In this document: piece after piece, positions 36,962 to 45,966 of the stretch
Position numbering within the stretch: the first letter of the stretch is position 1
How the letters are laid out: each line of letters starts with the position of its first letter
Source of the DNA: Microbacterium cremeum
GTDB lineage: Bacteria; Actinomycetota; Actinomycetes; Actinomycetales; Microbacteriaceae
Direction of reading: 5' to 3'
Assembly: GCF_015277855.1 (NCBI RefSeq)
Contig: NZ_CP063812.1
Span: 2,356,001-2,420,000, forward strand
DNA length: 64,000 nt
Notes under the pieces: model-generated
The model's input: only the letters and a program-made list of their open reading frames with translations
Told to the model about the DNA's origin: nothing
The model's database searches: none
Position numbers and translations under genes: made by a program

Positions 36962-37840
36962 TCACGCGTCGTCGAACAGCCGCAGCATGTCGCGCGCGAG
37001 CTGATGCGGCGTCGTCTCGCACGGCGCATGGCCGGTCGGATAGATCGCGACGCGGGCGCCGATGCGCGCCGCATAGGCGTCGTGCTGCGCCTGCGGCCAC
37101 AGGTCCTGCACGCCCACCGCGATGAGCTTGGGCACGTCGACGGCGGCGACCTCGTCGGTGATGTCGGGCATCGCCATCATGAGCGCGACGACGTCGTCGA
37201 TGCACGCGCGGGTCGTGACGCCGAGGCGCTCGCGCACGAACGCGATCCGGCCGGGAGGCGTGCGGTTCAGGTTGTAGCGGATGCCCCAGAGGATGAGACC
37301 CGCGGCGCGGTGGGGCGGCATGTCGGAGATCGGGCCGATGTGCTTGACGCCGCGGAACACCTGTCCGGTCGCCGGCGGCGCCGACATCAGGGTCAGGCTG
37401 CGGAAGAGCTCCGGGCGCTCCACGAGCGCGAGCTCGGTCACGAGGCCCGCGAAGCTGTAGCCCAGCACGTGGGCCGGCCCGCCGTCCTCGAGGATCGCGA
37501 CGAGGTCGTCGACGAAGAGACGGTAGTCATACGAGGAGCGGGGCGGATCGAGGCGGGCCGGACCGGCCTCCACGGACTCGTAGTGCCCGGCGAGATCGTA
37601 CGACTCGACGCGGTACCCCGCCGCCGCGAAGAGCGGGAACATCAGGACGAAGTCCTCTTTGGACCCCACCACGCCTGGCACCAGCACGACACGCGGCGCC
37701 GCCGGGTCGCCCAGGCGAACGCGCGCCAGGCCTCCGCTCGGGGCGGCGAACACGTCGCGCTCGGTCCCCGGCGGGAAGACGTGCCAGTCGAAGTCGGGAA
37801 TGGCCTGGTCGCGCTCCAGCGCGTCGTCGATCGTCGTCAT
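36962..37840 (-). CDS. Alpha/beta hydrolase
   Basis: A 292-residue alpha/beta hydrolase. The oxyanion region VVLVPGVVGSKEDFVLMFPLFAAAGYRV precedes the nucleophile elbow VLGYSFAGLVTELAL. IAVGVQDLWPQAQHDAYAA and the catalytic histidine in IYPTGHAPCETTP complete the triad region. The substrate is unknown; the cap region resembles lactonases and esterases. The ATG is at 37838-37840; the open frame further upstream overlaps the carboxylesterase gene and is not likely to be used. Confidence 0.82.
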   Translation of the reverse strand: MTTIDDALERDQAIPDFDWHVFPPGTERDVFAAPSGGLARVRLGDPAAPRVVLVPGVVGSKEDFVLMFPLFAAAGYRVESYDLAGHYESVEAGPARLDPPRSSYDYRLFVDDLVAILEDGGPAHVLGYSFAGLVTELALVERPELFRSLTLMSAPPATGQVFRGVKHIGPISDMPPHRAAGLILWGIRYNLNRTPPGRIAFVRERLGVTTRACIDDVVALMMAMPDITDEVAAVDVPKLIAVGVQDLWPQAQHDAYAARIGARVAIYPTGHAPCETTPHQLARDMLRLFDDA

Positions 37841-37853
37841 CGCGCGGAAGAGA

Positions 37854-39347
37854 CTACCGCGCCGGAAGCCCGTCCAGCTCATCCTGGCGCGGCGCGTAGT
37901 CGATATGACCGCCCTCGGCGTCGAAGGCCTGAACGGGTCGGCGGGCCGACCACCGCTCCCACCCGGGATCGCCGCGCACCACGAAAGAGGTCCACGACCC
38001 GTGCATGGCCGTCGCGAGTGCTTGCGGGGCATCGGCGCCGCCCAAGGCGATGGCGTCGGGGGTGTCGAGCCGGTCGAAGACGAACCCCAGCTCCATCCCA
38101 TGGGCCGCCCGCAGCCGATCGACGGGGCTCGGCCACCGGAACTCGTAGACCCACGTCGCCGCCGGGCCCGCGACGCGACTGTCCGCGAATCGCGTGATGG
38201 GTGCGCGCAGGAGCACGTCGGTCACCACTTCGCCCAGCACCTCGCCCGGCGTCGCATCGGGGCGGCGCGCGCGATGGGCGCGGACCACGCGTGCCGGCAC
38301 GCGCGACGCGAGCCGCGCCAGCGCAAGGGTCGCCCGCGAAACGCGATCGACGACGCCCGTGGGAACGAACCACAGCCGGTACTCGTCGATCGTCGATCCG
38401 ATGAGCACCGGGATGTCGCGGCCGGCTCCCGCCACGAGCGCGTCGAGAGGATTGCGGGGCACGGCGTCGCCGCCGATCGTCAGCGCCACGCTCGGGCCGC
38501 GTCCGAGCGGCGATGCGCCGGCCGAGATCGCCGTCTGCTGCGCCACCAGATCGGCCGCCGGTACGGATGCGAAGCCGGCACGAGTCGCCCCCACTCCGAG
38601 TCGGCGCGCGATCTCGCGGCTCATACGCCCAGCCCGCTTCGCGGGCTGCGCCACCAGCGGCCCGCTCTGAAGGATCGCCTGGTCGAACAGCTCCTTCGCG
38701 TGCGGAAGCGCGAGCAGCGCCGTCACGGTGTTCGCCCCCGCCGAGTGACCCATCACCGTCACGCGTGCCGGGTCGCCGCCGAAGGCGCCGATCTCGCGAC
38801 GCACCCAGCGCAGGGCGGCCTCCTGATCGAGGACGCCGAGGTTCGGCGGCACGTCCTCGAGTACGGCGAACCCCTCCTGGCCGAGGCGGTACTGGATCGA
38901 CACGTAGACGATGCCCGCGCTCGCGAACGTCGTCCCGTCGTAGGCCGGCAGGGCAGCCGTCCCGCGCGTGAGCGCTCCGCCGTGGACGAACACGAGCACG
39001 GGCAGCGCCGCGCCCGGCTCGCGCCCACCGGGTGTCCACACGTTGACCGAGAGGACCTCGTCGCCGGGAACGTCGACCGTCGGCAGGTACTTCTCGAGGC
39101 CGCCGCCGTACGGGGACTGCGGGGCGGTCGCGGCGAAGGCGGTGGCGTCCCGCACGCCGGTCCACGCGGCGGCGGGCTCCGGCGCGCGGAACCGTCGCGA
39201 TCCCACCGGCGGCTCGGCGTACGGGATGCCGAGGAAACGATCGATCCTGCCGTCGGTGGCTCCGCGCACGAGGCCTGTGCTCAGCGTCGCGATCGGCGGT
39301 GCGTCGGCGGGGAGGGAAGAACCGCCCGCGGGCGCGGCATCCGTCAT
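37854..39347 (-). CDS. Type B carboxylesterase
   Basis: A 497-residue carboxylesterase/lipase of type B. The N-terminal part has DRFLGIPYAEPPVGSRRF, DVLSVNVWTP-like EVLSVNVWTPGG and VLVFVHGGALTRG (oxyanion hole). The nucleophile is in VTVMGHSAGANTVTALL, the acid in IGSTIDEYRLWF and the histidine in AAHGMELGFVFD. All triad parts are present. There is no signal peptide, so it is probably cytoplasmic. The ATG is at 39345-39347. It precedes the alpha/beta hydrolase gene by 13 bases; the two may share a transcript. Confidence 0.9.
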   Translation of the reverse strand: MTDAAPAGGSSLPADAPPIATLSTGLVRGATDGRIDRFLGIPYAEPPVGSRRFRAPEPAAAWTGVRDATAFAATAPQSPYGGGLEKYLPTVDVPGDEVLSVNVWTPGGREPGAALPVLVFVHGGALTRGTAALPAYDGTTFASAGIVYVSIQYRLGQEGFAVLEDVPPNLGVLDQEAALRWVRREIGAFGGDPARVTVMGHSAGANTVTALLALPHAKELFDQAILQSGPLVAQPAKRAGRMSREIARRLGVGATRAGFASVPAADLVAQQTAISAGASPLGRGPSVALTIGGDAVPRNPLDALVAGAGRDIPVLIGSTIDEYRLWFVPTGVVDRVSRATLALARLASRVPARVVRAHRARRPDATPGEVLGEVVTDVLLRAPITRFADSRVAGPAATWVYEFRWPSPVDRLRAAHGMELGFVFDRLDTPDAIALGGADAPQALATAMHGSWTSFVVRGDPGWERWSARRPVQAFDAEGGHIDYAPRQDELDGLPAR

Positions 39348-39463
39348 GGCGTCTCCTTCATCGGCTCGTACTCAGACTCACGCAGCGTGAGACTCGGTGT
39401 CAAGCGACGGCGGCCGATTCACCCCCGGGCTAGTCTGGTCAGCGCGCAGCGAGGGGGTGGACG

Positions 39464-40639
39464 ATGACCGGAAGCAGCGCGCCGCCGACCGCCGCGACGC
39501 CGACGGGGTCCGTCGCGCGGCCCCGCCGTCGGCTGCCCTTCTGGGACAACGCGCGGTTCGCGTGCATCGTGCTCGTGGTGCTCGGGCACGCGGTGCAGCG
39601 CCTGACGTACGACTCCGACATCGCGCTCAGCCTGTACCTCGTCGTGTACGCGTTCCACATGCCGGCCTTCGCCGTCATCTCGGGGTACTTCTCGAAGTCC
39701 GACGCACCGACCAAGACCCAGATGGCGCGCGTGATCACCGACATCCTGGTGCCCTACGTCATCTTCGAGGGATTGTGGGCCCTCACGAAGTGGCTCGTCG
39801 AGGGGCGGGCGACCGCCGACCTCAGCGAACCGTCCTGGACGCTGTGGTTCCTGCTGGCGCTGGGCATCTTCCGTCTCGTGCTGCCCTACCTCGCGCTGCT
39901 GCGGTGGCCGCTCGCCTGGACGGTGGCGATCTCGATCGGCGCCGGCTACTTCGCCGGCATCGACTCGACGTTCTCACTGTCGCGGACGCTCGGCCTGCTG
40001 CCGTTCTTCACCCTGGGCTGGTGGCTGCGCGAGCACGACATCGTCGCGCGGTTCGCCCTGCTGGACCGCCGCCCGTGGTGGGTGCCCGCGGGAGGCGTGG
40101 GCCTGTTCGCGGTCGCGGGCTGGGCCGCGTGGCTCTTCGTGGACGACTGGCGCGCGATGAACCTGCGCGAGTGGCTGTTCTACGACGAGAACTACTCCGC
40201 CATCGGCGGCACGCAATGGTGGGCCGGGGGCGTCCGCCTCGCGCTGATGGCCGTCGCCCTGGTGCTGTCGGCCGCGTTCCTCGCGCTGGTGCCGCGCGGC
40301 GGCCACTGGTGGACGCACTTCGGCCAGTACACGATGTACGTCTACCTGCTGCACTCGTTCGTGCTGTACCCGTTCCGCGAGAACGGGCTGCTGCGGCACG
40401 CCGAGCCCACCTGGATCTGGCTGCCGCTGGTCGTCGTGCTCTCGGTGCTGATCGCGCTCGGCCTGGCCACCAAACCCGTCCGATGGCTGTTCCGGCCGCT
40501 CGTCGAACCCCGCCCGGCGTGGCTGTTCGCCGACCGACGGCTCGCGCGCCGCGAGGGTCGTCGCAGCGACCCCACCGGTTCACGACGGCCGCGCGAGGAG
40601 GAACGGATGCCTCGGCACGGGCCGCGGCGGCACGACTGA
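39464..40639 (+). CDS. Acyltransferase family 3 membrane protein
   Basis: A 391-residue integral membrane acyltransferase of the OafA/NodX-related family, which O-acylates cell-surface sugars. FWDNARFACIVLVVLGHAVQRL contains the family's N-terminal R and H, and YAFHMPAFAVISGYFSKSDAPT the second motif. About ten hydrophobic helices follow, with a basic tail at the end. The ATG at 39464 follows GAGGGGG by seven bases. A TAGTCT -10-like hexamer (39431-39436) lies upstream. The sugar acceptor is unknown. Confidence 0.85.
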   Translation: MTGSSAPPTAATPTGSVARPRRRLPFWDNARFACIVLVVLGHAVQRLTYDSDIALSLYLVVYAFHMPAFAVISGYFSKSDAPTKTQMARVITDILVPYVIFEGLWALTKWLVEGRATADLSEPSWTLWFLLALGIFRLVLPYLALLRWPLAWTVAISIGAGYFAGIDSTFSLSRTLGLLPFFTLGWWLREHDIVARFALLDRRPWWVPAGGVGLFAVAGWAAWLFVDDWRAMNLREWLFYDENYSAIGGTQWWAGGVRLALMAVALVLSAAFLALVPRGGHWWTHFGQYTMYVYLLHSFVLYPFRENGLLRHAEPTWIWLPLVVVLSVLIALGLATKPVRWLFRPLVEPRPAWLFADRRLARREGRRSDPTGSRRPREEERMPRHGPRRHD

Positions 40640-40661
40640 GTCGTCGAAGCGCGGGTCCCGG

Positions 40662-41510
40662 CTACGGGCGCGGCGACGGGAACTGCGTGCGCAGGACCCG
40701 CTCGAACGCGCGCTCGGACAGCGCGCGACGCAGCGACAGCATGAGCGTCGCGGACGGCGCGACGCGATACCGCGCCCGGGGCCGCCTCGACTCCGCAGCG
40801 CGCGCCACGCGCTCCGCCACGTCGCGCGGCGTGCACGCGAGGCGTGCGCGGGGACCGGAGTCCCACGCGAGCGTCAGCTCGGCGACCCGGCGGTTGTAGT
40901 CAGCCCACACCGGCTCGACCGGGGCGGAATCGCTGCGCTCCGCCGCGGCGTGCCCGAAGCCGGTCGTCACCATGCCGGGAGCGATCAGCGAGACGGCGAC
41001 GCCGAACGGGCGCAGCTCGTACCGCAGCGCATCGCTGAAGGCCTCGATCGCGTGCTTGGTCGCTGCGTACGACCCCATGCCGGGCATGATGTACCGGCCG
41101 TTCATGGACCCGAGGTTCACGACCCGCCCCCACCGCTGGGCACGCATGCCGGGCAGCGCGAGCTGGGTCATGCTCAGCATCCCGAACACGTTCGTGGCGA
41201 ACATGCGCTCCACGCGCTCCACCGCGAGCGTCTCGGTCGCGCCGAGCTCGCTGATGCCGGCGTTGTTCACCAGCACCCCGACGGCGCCCTCGCGGTCGAC
41301 CACCACCTGCACGGCGGCGGCGCGCGAGGCCGCATCGGTGACGTCGAGCTCGAGGAGGCGGCATCCGCTCTCCTCCAGGTCGGCGATGGCGTCGAGGCGC
41401 CGGGCCGTGGCGTACACGCGCCACCCGCGGGAGGCGAGGAGGGAGGCCGTCTCGCGTCCGATGCCGGTGGAACAGCCCGTCACGAGCACGGCGCGGGAGA
41501 TCCGCGTCAT
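40662..41510 (-). CDS. Short-chain dehydrogenase/reductase
   Basis: A 282-residue classical SDR. It has VLVTGCSTGIGRETASLLASRG, YATARRLDAI, VLVNNAGISELG, the catalytic serine in VVNLGSMNGRY and Y-x3-K in GSYAATKHAIEAF, then LIAPGMVTTGF. It resembles retinol-dehydrogenase-like and other SDRs; the substrate is unknown. The ATG is at 41508-41510. The gene is convergent with the acyltransferase gene. Confidence 0.85.
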   Translation of the reverse strand: MTRISRAVLVTGCSTGIGRETASLLASRGWRVYATARRLDAIADLEESGCRLLELDVTDAASRAAAVQVVVDREGAVGVLVNNAGISELGATETLAVERVERMFATNVFGMLSMTQLALPGMRAQRWGRVVNLGSMNGRYIMPGMGSYAATKHAIEAFSDALRYELRPFGVAVSLIAPGMVTTGFGHAAAERSDSAPVEPVWADYNRRVAELTLAWDSGPRARLACTPRDVAERVARAAESRRPRARYRVAPSATLMLSLRRALSERAFERVLRTQFPSPRP

Positions 41511-41565
41511 GCACCACGTGTATCGGGTCCGGCTCCCTGCGCGCAAGCGCCCGGCGAGATCCGGC

Positions 41566-42516
41566 TCAGCCGGCCGCCCGCAGGTACACGTCCGCGAGCC
41601 GTCGCAGGTGGGCTCGCAGCTCGCCCGGCTCGTCCACGGTGAAGTCCATGCCGAGCATCCCGATGTATGCGGCGATCGTCTCGAGGCTGTCCGCACCCGT
41701 CACGAGCACCGAGGTCGCGGGGTCGACCGCCTCGACCACTCCGACGGTCGGGTTGATGCGCGCGATCACCCGGTCGGCGGGAGCGGCGATCCGCAGCCGC
41801 GCGTGCACCTTCCAGCCGCCGACCGCGATCGATCGCAGGGCGAAGGCGGTGAAGTCCCCGCCCGGCACGGGCACCGGGTCGAAGGGCCGGCGCGTGGGCA
41901 GGCGCGGCTGGATCCAGTCCAGCCGGAAGGTCTCCCATGCGCCGCTGTCGGGATCCCGCGCGACGAGGTACCAGCGGCGCTGCCAGCTGAGCAGCCGGTA
42001 GGGCTCGACGCGGCGCGGCGTGCCGCGGTCGTCGAAGCGCAGCCATTCGCGCGCGTGCACGGCCTTCGCCACGGCGCTGAGCACCTGCGGATCCACCTCC
42101 GGGTCGGGAGCGTCGGTACCGGTGTTCTCGGGGGCGCTGTCGACCGTCGCGGCCACCGCGTCGACGGTCGGGCGCAGCCGCTCGGGGAGCACCTGCAGGA
42201 GCTTGCCGAGAGCTCGTGCGCCGGCTTCGTCGACGCCGGCGACGCCGCGGGCGGCGCGGAGCCCGACCGCCACCGCGACCGCCTCATCGTCGTCGAGGAG
42301 CAGCGGGGGGAGCTTGCCCCCCGCGGCGAGCCGGTACGACCCCGCGCGGCCGCGCTCGGCCTCGACCGGGTAGCCGAGCGATCGCAGGCGCTCGATGTCG
42401 TTGCGGACCGTGCGCCCCGAGACGCCCAGGCGCGCCGAGAGCTCGGGTCCGGACCACCGCGGCCGGCTCTGGAGGAGGCCGAGGAGCGCGAGCATGCGCG
42501 CCGACGTGCCGGCCAT
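41566..42516 (-). CDS. WYL-domain transcriptional regulator (YafY type)
   Basis: A 316-residue DeoR-like regulator. An N-terminal winged helix-turn-helix (ARMLALLGLLQSRPRWSGPELSARLGVSGRTVRNDIERLRSLGYPV) is followed by a WYL ligand-binding domain (WLRFDDRGTPRRVEPYRLLSWQRRWYLVARD) and a WCX-like C-terminal domain. Such proteins sense small molecules or nucleic acids. The ATG is at 42514-42516. It is divergent from the epoxide hydrolase gene across a 71-base gap, so it probably controls that gene. Confidence 0.9.
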   Translation of the reverse strand: MAGTSARMLALLGLLQSRPRWSGPELSARLGVSGRTVRNDIERLRSLGYPVEAERGRAGSYRLAAGGKLPPLLLDDDEAVAVAVGLRAARGVAGVDEAGARALGKLLQVLPERLRPTVDAVAATVDSAPENTGTDAPDPEVDPQVLSAVAKAVHAREWLRFDDRGTPRRVEPYRLLSWQRRWYLVARDPDSGAWETFRLDWIQPRLPTRRPFDPVPVPGGDFTAFALRSIAVGGWKVHARLRIAAPADRVIARINPTVGVVEAVDPATSVLVTGADSLETIAAYIGMLGMDFTVDEPGELRAHLRRLADVYLRAAG

Positions 42517-42587
42517 ATGCACCGCCTCGAAGAAAGTTCGGTCTATCAGGAAGATACCTTGCCGCTTTAAACCGTAACGTCGAAGAC
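42517..42587. promoter_or_regulatory. Divergent promoter region between WYL regulator and epoxide hydrolase
   Basis: The 71 bases are AT-rich compared with both genes and include gaagaaagttcggtctatca and ggaagatacc. The words ggtctatc and gatacc form a weak partial dyad that could be an operator. I cannot assign -35/-10 elements with confidence. Confidence 0.35.
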
Positions 42588-43730
42588 ATGAACACCGCAA
42601 CCACCTCCACCGCCGACATCCGCCCCTTCCGCATCGACGTTCCGCAGACCGCACTCGACGACCTCGCCGACCGTCTCGCCCGCACGCGGCTCCCCCAGGC
42701 CGCACCCGCCGACGACTGGGAGTCCGGAACGCCCAACCATTACCTCGCCGACGCCGTCGCCCATTGGCGCGACGACTTCGACTGGCGGGCGACCGAGGCG
42801 CGCATGAACGAGTTCCCGCACTTCACCACCGACATCGACGGGCAGACGATCCACTTCGTCCACGTGCGCTCGCCGCACGAAGGGGCGACGCCGCTGCTGC
42901 TCGCGCACACCTACCCGGGATCCTTCGCCGACTACCTCGACATGATCGGCCCGCTCGTCGACCCGGTCGCGCACGGTGGCCGCGCCGAGGACGCGTTCGA
43001 CGTCGTCGTCCCCGACGCGCCGGGGTTCGGGTTCAGCCAGCCCGTGACCACCGCCGGCTGGACCACGGCCCGCGTCGCGGCCGCGTACGACACGCTCATG
43101 CGCCGGCTGGGATACGACTCCTACGGCATCCACGGCAGCGACAACGGCGCGATGGTCGCCCGCGAGCTGGGCCTGCTCGCGCCGGAGGGGTTCCTCGGGC
43201 TGCACGTGCTGCAGCTGTTCTCGTTCCCCTCGGGCGACCCCGCCGAGTTCGAGAAGCTCGAACCCCAGGACTACGCCGGCCTCGAGCACATGCAGTGGTT
43301 CCAGTCGGTGGGCGGCTACAACACGATGAACGCGTCGCGCCCGCAGACGATCGCCGCCGCGCTGTCGGACTCGCCCGTCGGACTGCTGGCCTACTCCGAG
43401 CTGTTCAACTCGTTCGGCAACGGCACGTCGCTCGTCCCGCTGGACGCGATCCTCACCGAGGCGAGCATCGCATGGTTCGCCAACGCGTCCGCGGGCATGA
43501 GCCGCGCCTACCGTGAGAACGCGCTCGCCGGAGACGAGCCGCGCGTCAGCGACGCGCGCACCGGGGTCGCCGTCTTCAAGGACGACTTCCAGACGATCAA
43601 GGTGTTCGCCGAGCGCGACAACAGCAACATCGTGCACTGGAGCCGGTTCGAGCGCGGCGGGCACTACGCGGCGCTCGAGGTGCCCGAACTGGTCGTCGGC
43701 GACATCCGGGCGTTCTTCGCGGCAGCGTGA
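42588..43730 (+). CDS. Epoxide hydrolase family protein
   Basis: A 380-residue protein of the microsomal-type (juvenile-hormone-type) epoxide hydrolase family. An N-terminal EHN-like segment (IRPFRIDVPQTALDDLADRLARTRLP) is followed by an alpha/beta hydrolase core. The nucleophile aspartate is in GIHGSDNGAMVARELG, and the catalytic histidine in FERGGHYAALEVPE. The oxyanion motif usually HGWP is HTYP here (AHTYPGSFADYL). The ATG at 42588 has GAAGA upstream. It probably hydrolyses an epoxide; the substrate is unknown. The divergent WYL protein is its likely regulator. Confidence 0.88.
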   Translation: MNTATTSTADIRPFRIDVPQTALDDLADRLARTRLPQAAPADDWESGTPNHYLADAVAHWRDDFDWRATEARMNEFPHFTTDIDGQTIHFVHVRSPHEGATPLLLAHTYPGSFADYLDMIGPLVDPVAHGGRAEDAFDVVVPDAPGFGFSQPVTTAGWTTARVAAAYDTLMRRLGYDSYGIHGSDNGAMVARELGLLAPEGFLGLHVLQLFSFPSGDPAEFEKLEPQDYAGLEHMQWFQSVGGYNTMNASRPQTIAAALSDSPVGLLAYSELFNSFGNGTSLVPLDAILTEASIAWFANASAGMSRAYRENALAGDEPRVSDARTGVAVFKDDFQTIKVFAERDNSNIVHWSRFERGGHYAALEVPELVVGDIRAFFAAA

Positions 43731-43751
43731 GCACCTGGCGTATCGCCTCGT

Positions 43752-43798
43752 CTCCCTCGCTTGACGACCGGCCGGACCCCGGTCGTCGAGCGAGGGAG
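43752..43798 (+). terminator. Large stem-loop after the epoxide hydrolase gene
   Basis: The arms ctccctcgcttgacgaccgg (43752-43771) and its near-exact complement (43779-43798) give a 20-bp stem with one mismatch and a 7-base loop. It lies 21 bases after the stop codon. The arm also contains the ggtcgt-gag word of a dispersed repeat seen near 3060. Confidence 0.75.
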
Positions 43799-43822
43799 CG
43801 CGGGTAACCAAGGGCAACAAAG

Positions 43823-43846
43823 AAGCGGATGCCGCGGCATCCGCTT
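43823..43846. repeat. Perfect 24-bp palindrome upstream of the dioxygenase gene
   Basis: The sequence aagcggatgccg is followed directly by its exact complement, forming a 12-bp stem. It ends 12 bases before the ATG of the dioxygenase gene, where no ribosome binding site is visible. It could be an operator, or a hairpin that limits translation. Confidence 0.75.
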
Positions 43847-43857
43847 ACTCTCGCCTC

Positions 43858-44880
43858 ATGACCGACCTCACGCTGCCGATCCTCGACCTGTCCCGGCTGG
43901 ACGCCGGGCCGGAGGCCGCCGCACAGTTCCGCGACGACCTGCGCGCCGCAACGCACGACGTCGGGTTCTTCTACCTCACCGGCACCGGAGTCACCCCCGA
44001 GCTGGAGTCGCGCCTGCACCGCGCCGCGCGCGACTTCTTCGCCCTCCCCGAGGCCGACAAGCTCGCGATCGAGAACGTCAAGAGCCCGCACTTCCGCGGA
44101 TACACGCGCGTCGGCGGCGAGCGCACGCAGGGCAAGGTCGACTGGCGCGAGCAGATCGACATCGGCCCCGAGCGCGAGGCGGTGGCCGGCCCGGCCGCAC
44201 CGGACTTCGCGCGGCTCATCGGTCCCAACCTGTGGCCGCAGGCGCAGCCGGAGCTGCGGGAGGTCGTCTCGGAGTGGCACGACCATCTGTCGGGCGTGGC
44301 GCGCAAGCTGCTGCGCGCATGGGCGCTCTCGCTCGGCGCTCCCGAGAGCTACTTCGACGAGCACTTCGGCGAGCCGTCGACACTCATCAAGATCGTGCGG
44401 TACCCCGGCAAGGAGGACCCGACTCCGCAGCAGGGCGTCGGCGCGCACAAGGACTCCGGCGTGCTCACGCTGCTGTGGGTCGAGCCGGGCAAGGGCGGGC
44501 TGCAGGTCGAACGCGGCGGTGAGTGGGTGGATGCTCCCCCGGTTCCCGGTGCCTTCGTCGTCAACATCGGCGAACTGCTCGAATACGCGACCCAGGGCTA
44601 CCTCATCGCCACGAAGCACCGCGTCATCTCACCGAAGTATCCCGACGACCGGATCTCGGTGCCGTTCTTCTTCAACCCGGCCCTCGACAAGCGCCTGCCG
44701 CTGATCGAGCTGCCCCCCGAGCTCGCGGCGCAGGCGAACGGCGTCACCCAGGACCCGGCGAACCCGATCCACGCACTGTACGGCGAGAACGCGTTGAAGT
44801 CGCGGCTGCGGGCGCACCCCGACGTCGCCGCGATCCACCACGCCGACCTCGTCGCGGCGCGGGAGGCGGCCTCCGCCTGA
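43858..44880 (+). CDS. Isopenicillin N synthase-type Fe(II)/2-oxoglutarate dioxygenase
   Basis: A 340-residue non-heme iron dioxygenase of the isopenicillin-N-synthase-like family. The iron ligands are H-x-D in VGAHKDSGVLTLLW and the later histidine in TKHRVISPKY, followed by the arginine of the R-x-S motif in DRISVPFFFNP that would bind 2-oxoglutarate. LPILDLSRL and VGFFYLTGTGV mark the N-terminal DIOX_N domain. Substrate unknown. The ATG is at 43858 behind a palindrome and without a ribosome binding site. Confidence 0.88.
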   Translation: MTDLTLPILDLSRLDAGPEAAAQFRDDLRAATHDVGFFYLTGTGVTPELESRLHRAARDFFALPEADKLAIENVKSPHFRGYTRVGGERTQGKVDWREQIDIGPEREAVAGPAAPDFARLIGPNLWPQAQPELREVVSEWHDHLSGVARKLLRAWALSLGAPESYFDEHFGEPSTLIKIVRYPGKEDPTPQQGVGAHKDSGVLTLLWVEPGKGGLQVERGGEWVDAPPVPGAFVVNIGELLEYATQGYLIATKHRVISPKYPDDRISVPFFFNPALDKRLPLIELPPELAAQANGVTQDPANPIHALYGENALKSRLRAHPDVAAIHHADLVAAREAASA

Positions 44881-44939
44881 GCGGTCTTGCACGGCTCAGG
44901 CGGCCGGGCAAGGGGGTGCCGGACGCGTGCCCCCGCGCC

Positions 44940-44945
44940 TAGCGT
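44940..44945 (+). promoter_or_regulatory. -10-like TAGCGT before a leaderless start
   Basis: TAGCGT ends seven bases before the ATG at 44953 and no ribosome binding site is present between them, consistent with a leaderless transcript for the kinase-surE pair. Confidence 0.5.
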
Positions 44946-44952
44946 GGCCGTC

Positions 44953-45966
44953 ATGAGCGATGTCACGATCTTCGCGCCCTCCCCCACGCTCACCGTCACC
45001 GTCGAAGAGCACGGCGACGAACCCGACATCCACGTCCACGCCGGCGGGCAGGGCGTGTGGCAGGCCCGGATGCTGCTGCGCCTGGGCGTCTCGGTGACCA
45101 TGAGCTGCGCGCTCACCGGCGAGATCGGACGGATGCTGCGCCACCTGCTCGAGGACGAGGGCATCTCGGTCGCCGGCGTCGAACGCCCCGGCAAGGGGTC
45201 GGCCTACGTGCACGACCGCCGCGGCGGCGAGCGCCGCCCGATCGCCGAGACCGAGGGCGAGCCCCTCGGGCGCCACGACCTCGACGAGCTGTACGGGGTC
45301 ACCCTCCGCGAGGGTCTCGCCTCGGGGCTCGCAGTCCTCAGCGGTCCTGCCGGCGAGGAGGCGCTTCCGCCCGACACCTACCGCCGCCTGGCCGCGGACC
45401 TGCGCGAGGGCGGCGCCAAGGTCGTCGTCGATCTGGCGGGCGAACGCCTGGAAGCGGCCGTGGCCGGAGGGGTCGACGTGCTCAAGGTGAGCGATGAGGA
45501 GCTCTCGCGCGACGGTCTCGCCGAGGACGACTCCCCCGCCGCTCTCCTGGCCGCGATGCGCGAGCTCCACCGTCGCGGCGCCGATGCCGTCATCGTGTCG
45601 CGGGCGACCGACCCGCTCCTGCTCCTGGACGCCCACGGCTTCCTCGAAGTGGGGCCGCCCCGCATGGAGGTGGCCGACACGCGCGGTGCGGGCGACTCCC
45701 TCACCGCCGGCGTCGTCGCCGGGATGGCGCGGGGCGAGAGTCCTCGTGAAGCCATCGTGACGGGCGCCGCGGCGGGTGCCCTCAACGTGACCCGCCACGG
45801 CCTCGGCACCGGCGACTCGGCCGTGATCGAGAAGCTGCGGGACGCCGTGACCGTGCGCGAGATCTCGGACGACTCGGAGGCCGGCATCGACCAGCCCGTC
45901 ACGGGCCACGTCAGCCCCGACGGCCTCGCCGCACTGGCCGAGCCCGACGAGGAGGACCGCGCATGA
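44953..45966 (+). CDS. PfkB family carbohydrate kinase
   Basis: A 337-residue ribokinase/PfkB-type sugar kinase, closest in style to 1-phosphofructokinase/tagatose-6-phosphate kinases. It has VHAGGQGVWQARMLLRLGVSV, LVLSGP-like LAVLSGPAG, the DVLKVSDEEL segment, and the catalytic GAGD in VADTRGAGDSLTAGVVAGMARGE. The N-terminus lacks the usual long start, and the last 40 residues are acidic. It phosphorylates a sugar or sugar phosphate. The stop overlaps the surE start (ATGA), so the pair is coupled. Confidence 0.85.
   Translation: MSDVTIFAPSPTLTVTVEEHGDEPDIHVHAGGQGVWQARMLLRLGVSVTMSCALTGEIGRMLRHLLEDEGISVAGVERPGKGSAYVHDRRGGERRPIAETEGEPLGRHDLDELYGVTLREGLASGLAVLSGPAGEEALPPDTYRRLAADLREGGAKVVVDLAGERLEAAVAGGVDVLKVSDEELSRDGLAEDDSPAALLAAMRELHRRGADAVIVSRATDPLLLLDAHGFLEVGPPRMEVADTRGAGDSLTAGVVAGMARGESPREAIVTGAAAGALNVTRHGLGTGDSAVIEKLRDAVTVREISDDSEAGIDQPVTGHVSPDGLAALAEPDEEDRA

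Noticed and set aside
36962..38101. A longer alpha/beta hydrolase starting inside the carboxylesterase gene
   Set aside because: The extra residues show no family similarity and overlap a convincing gene on the same strand.
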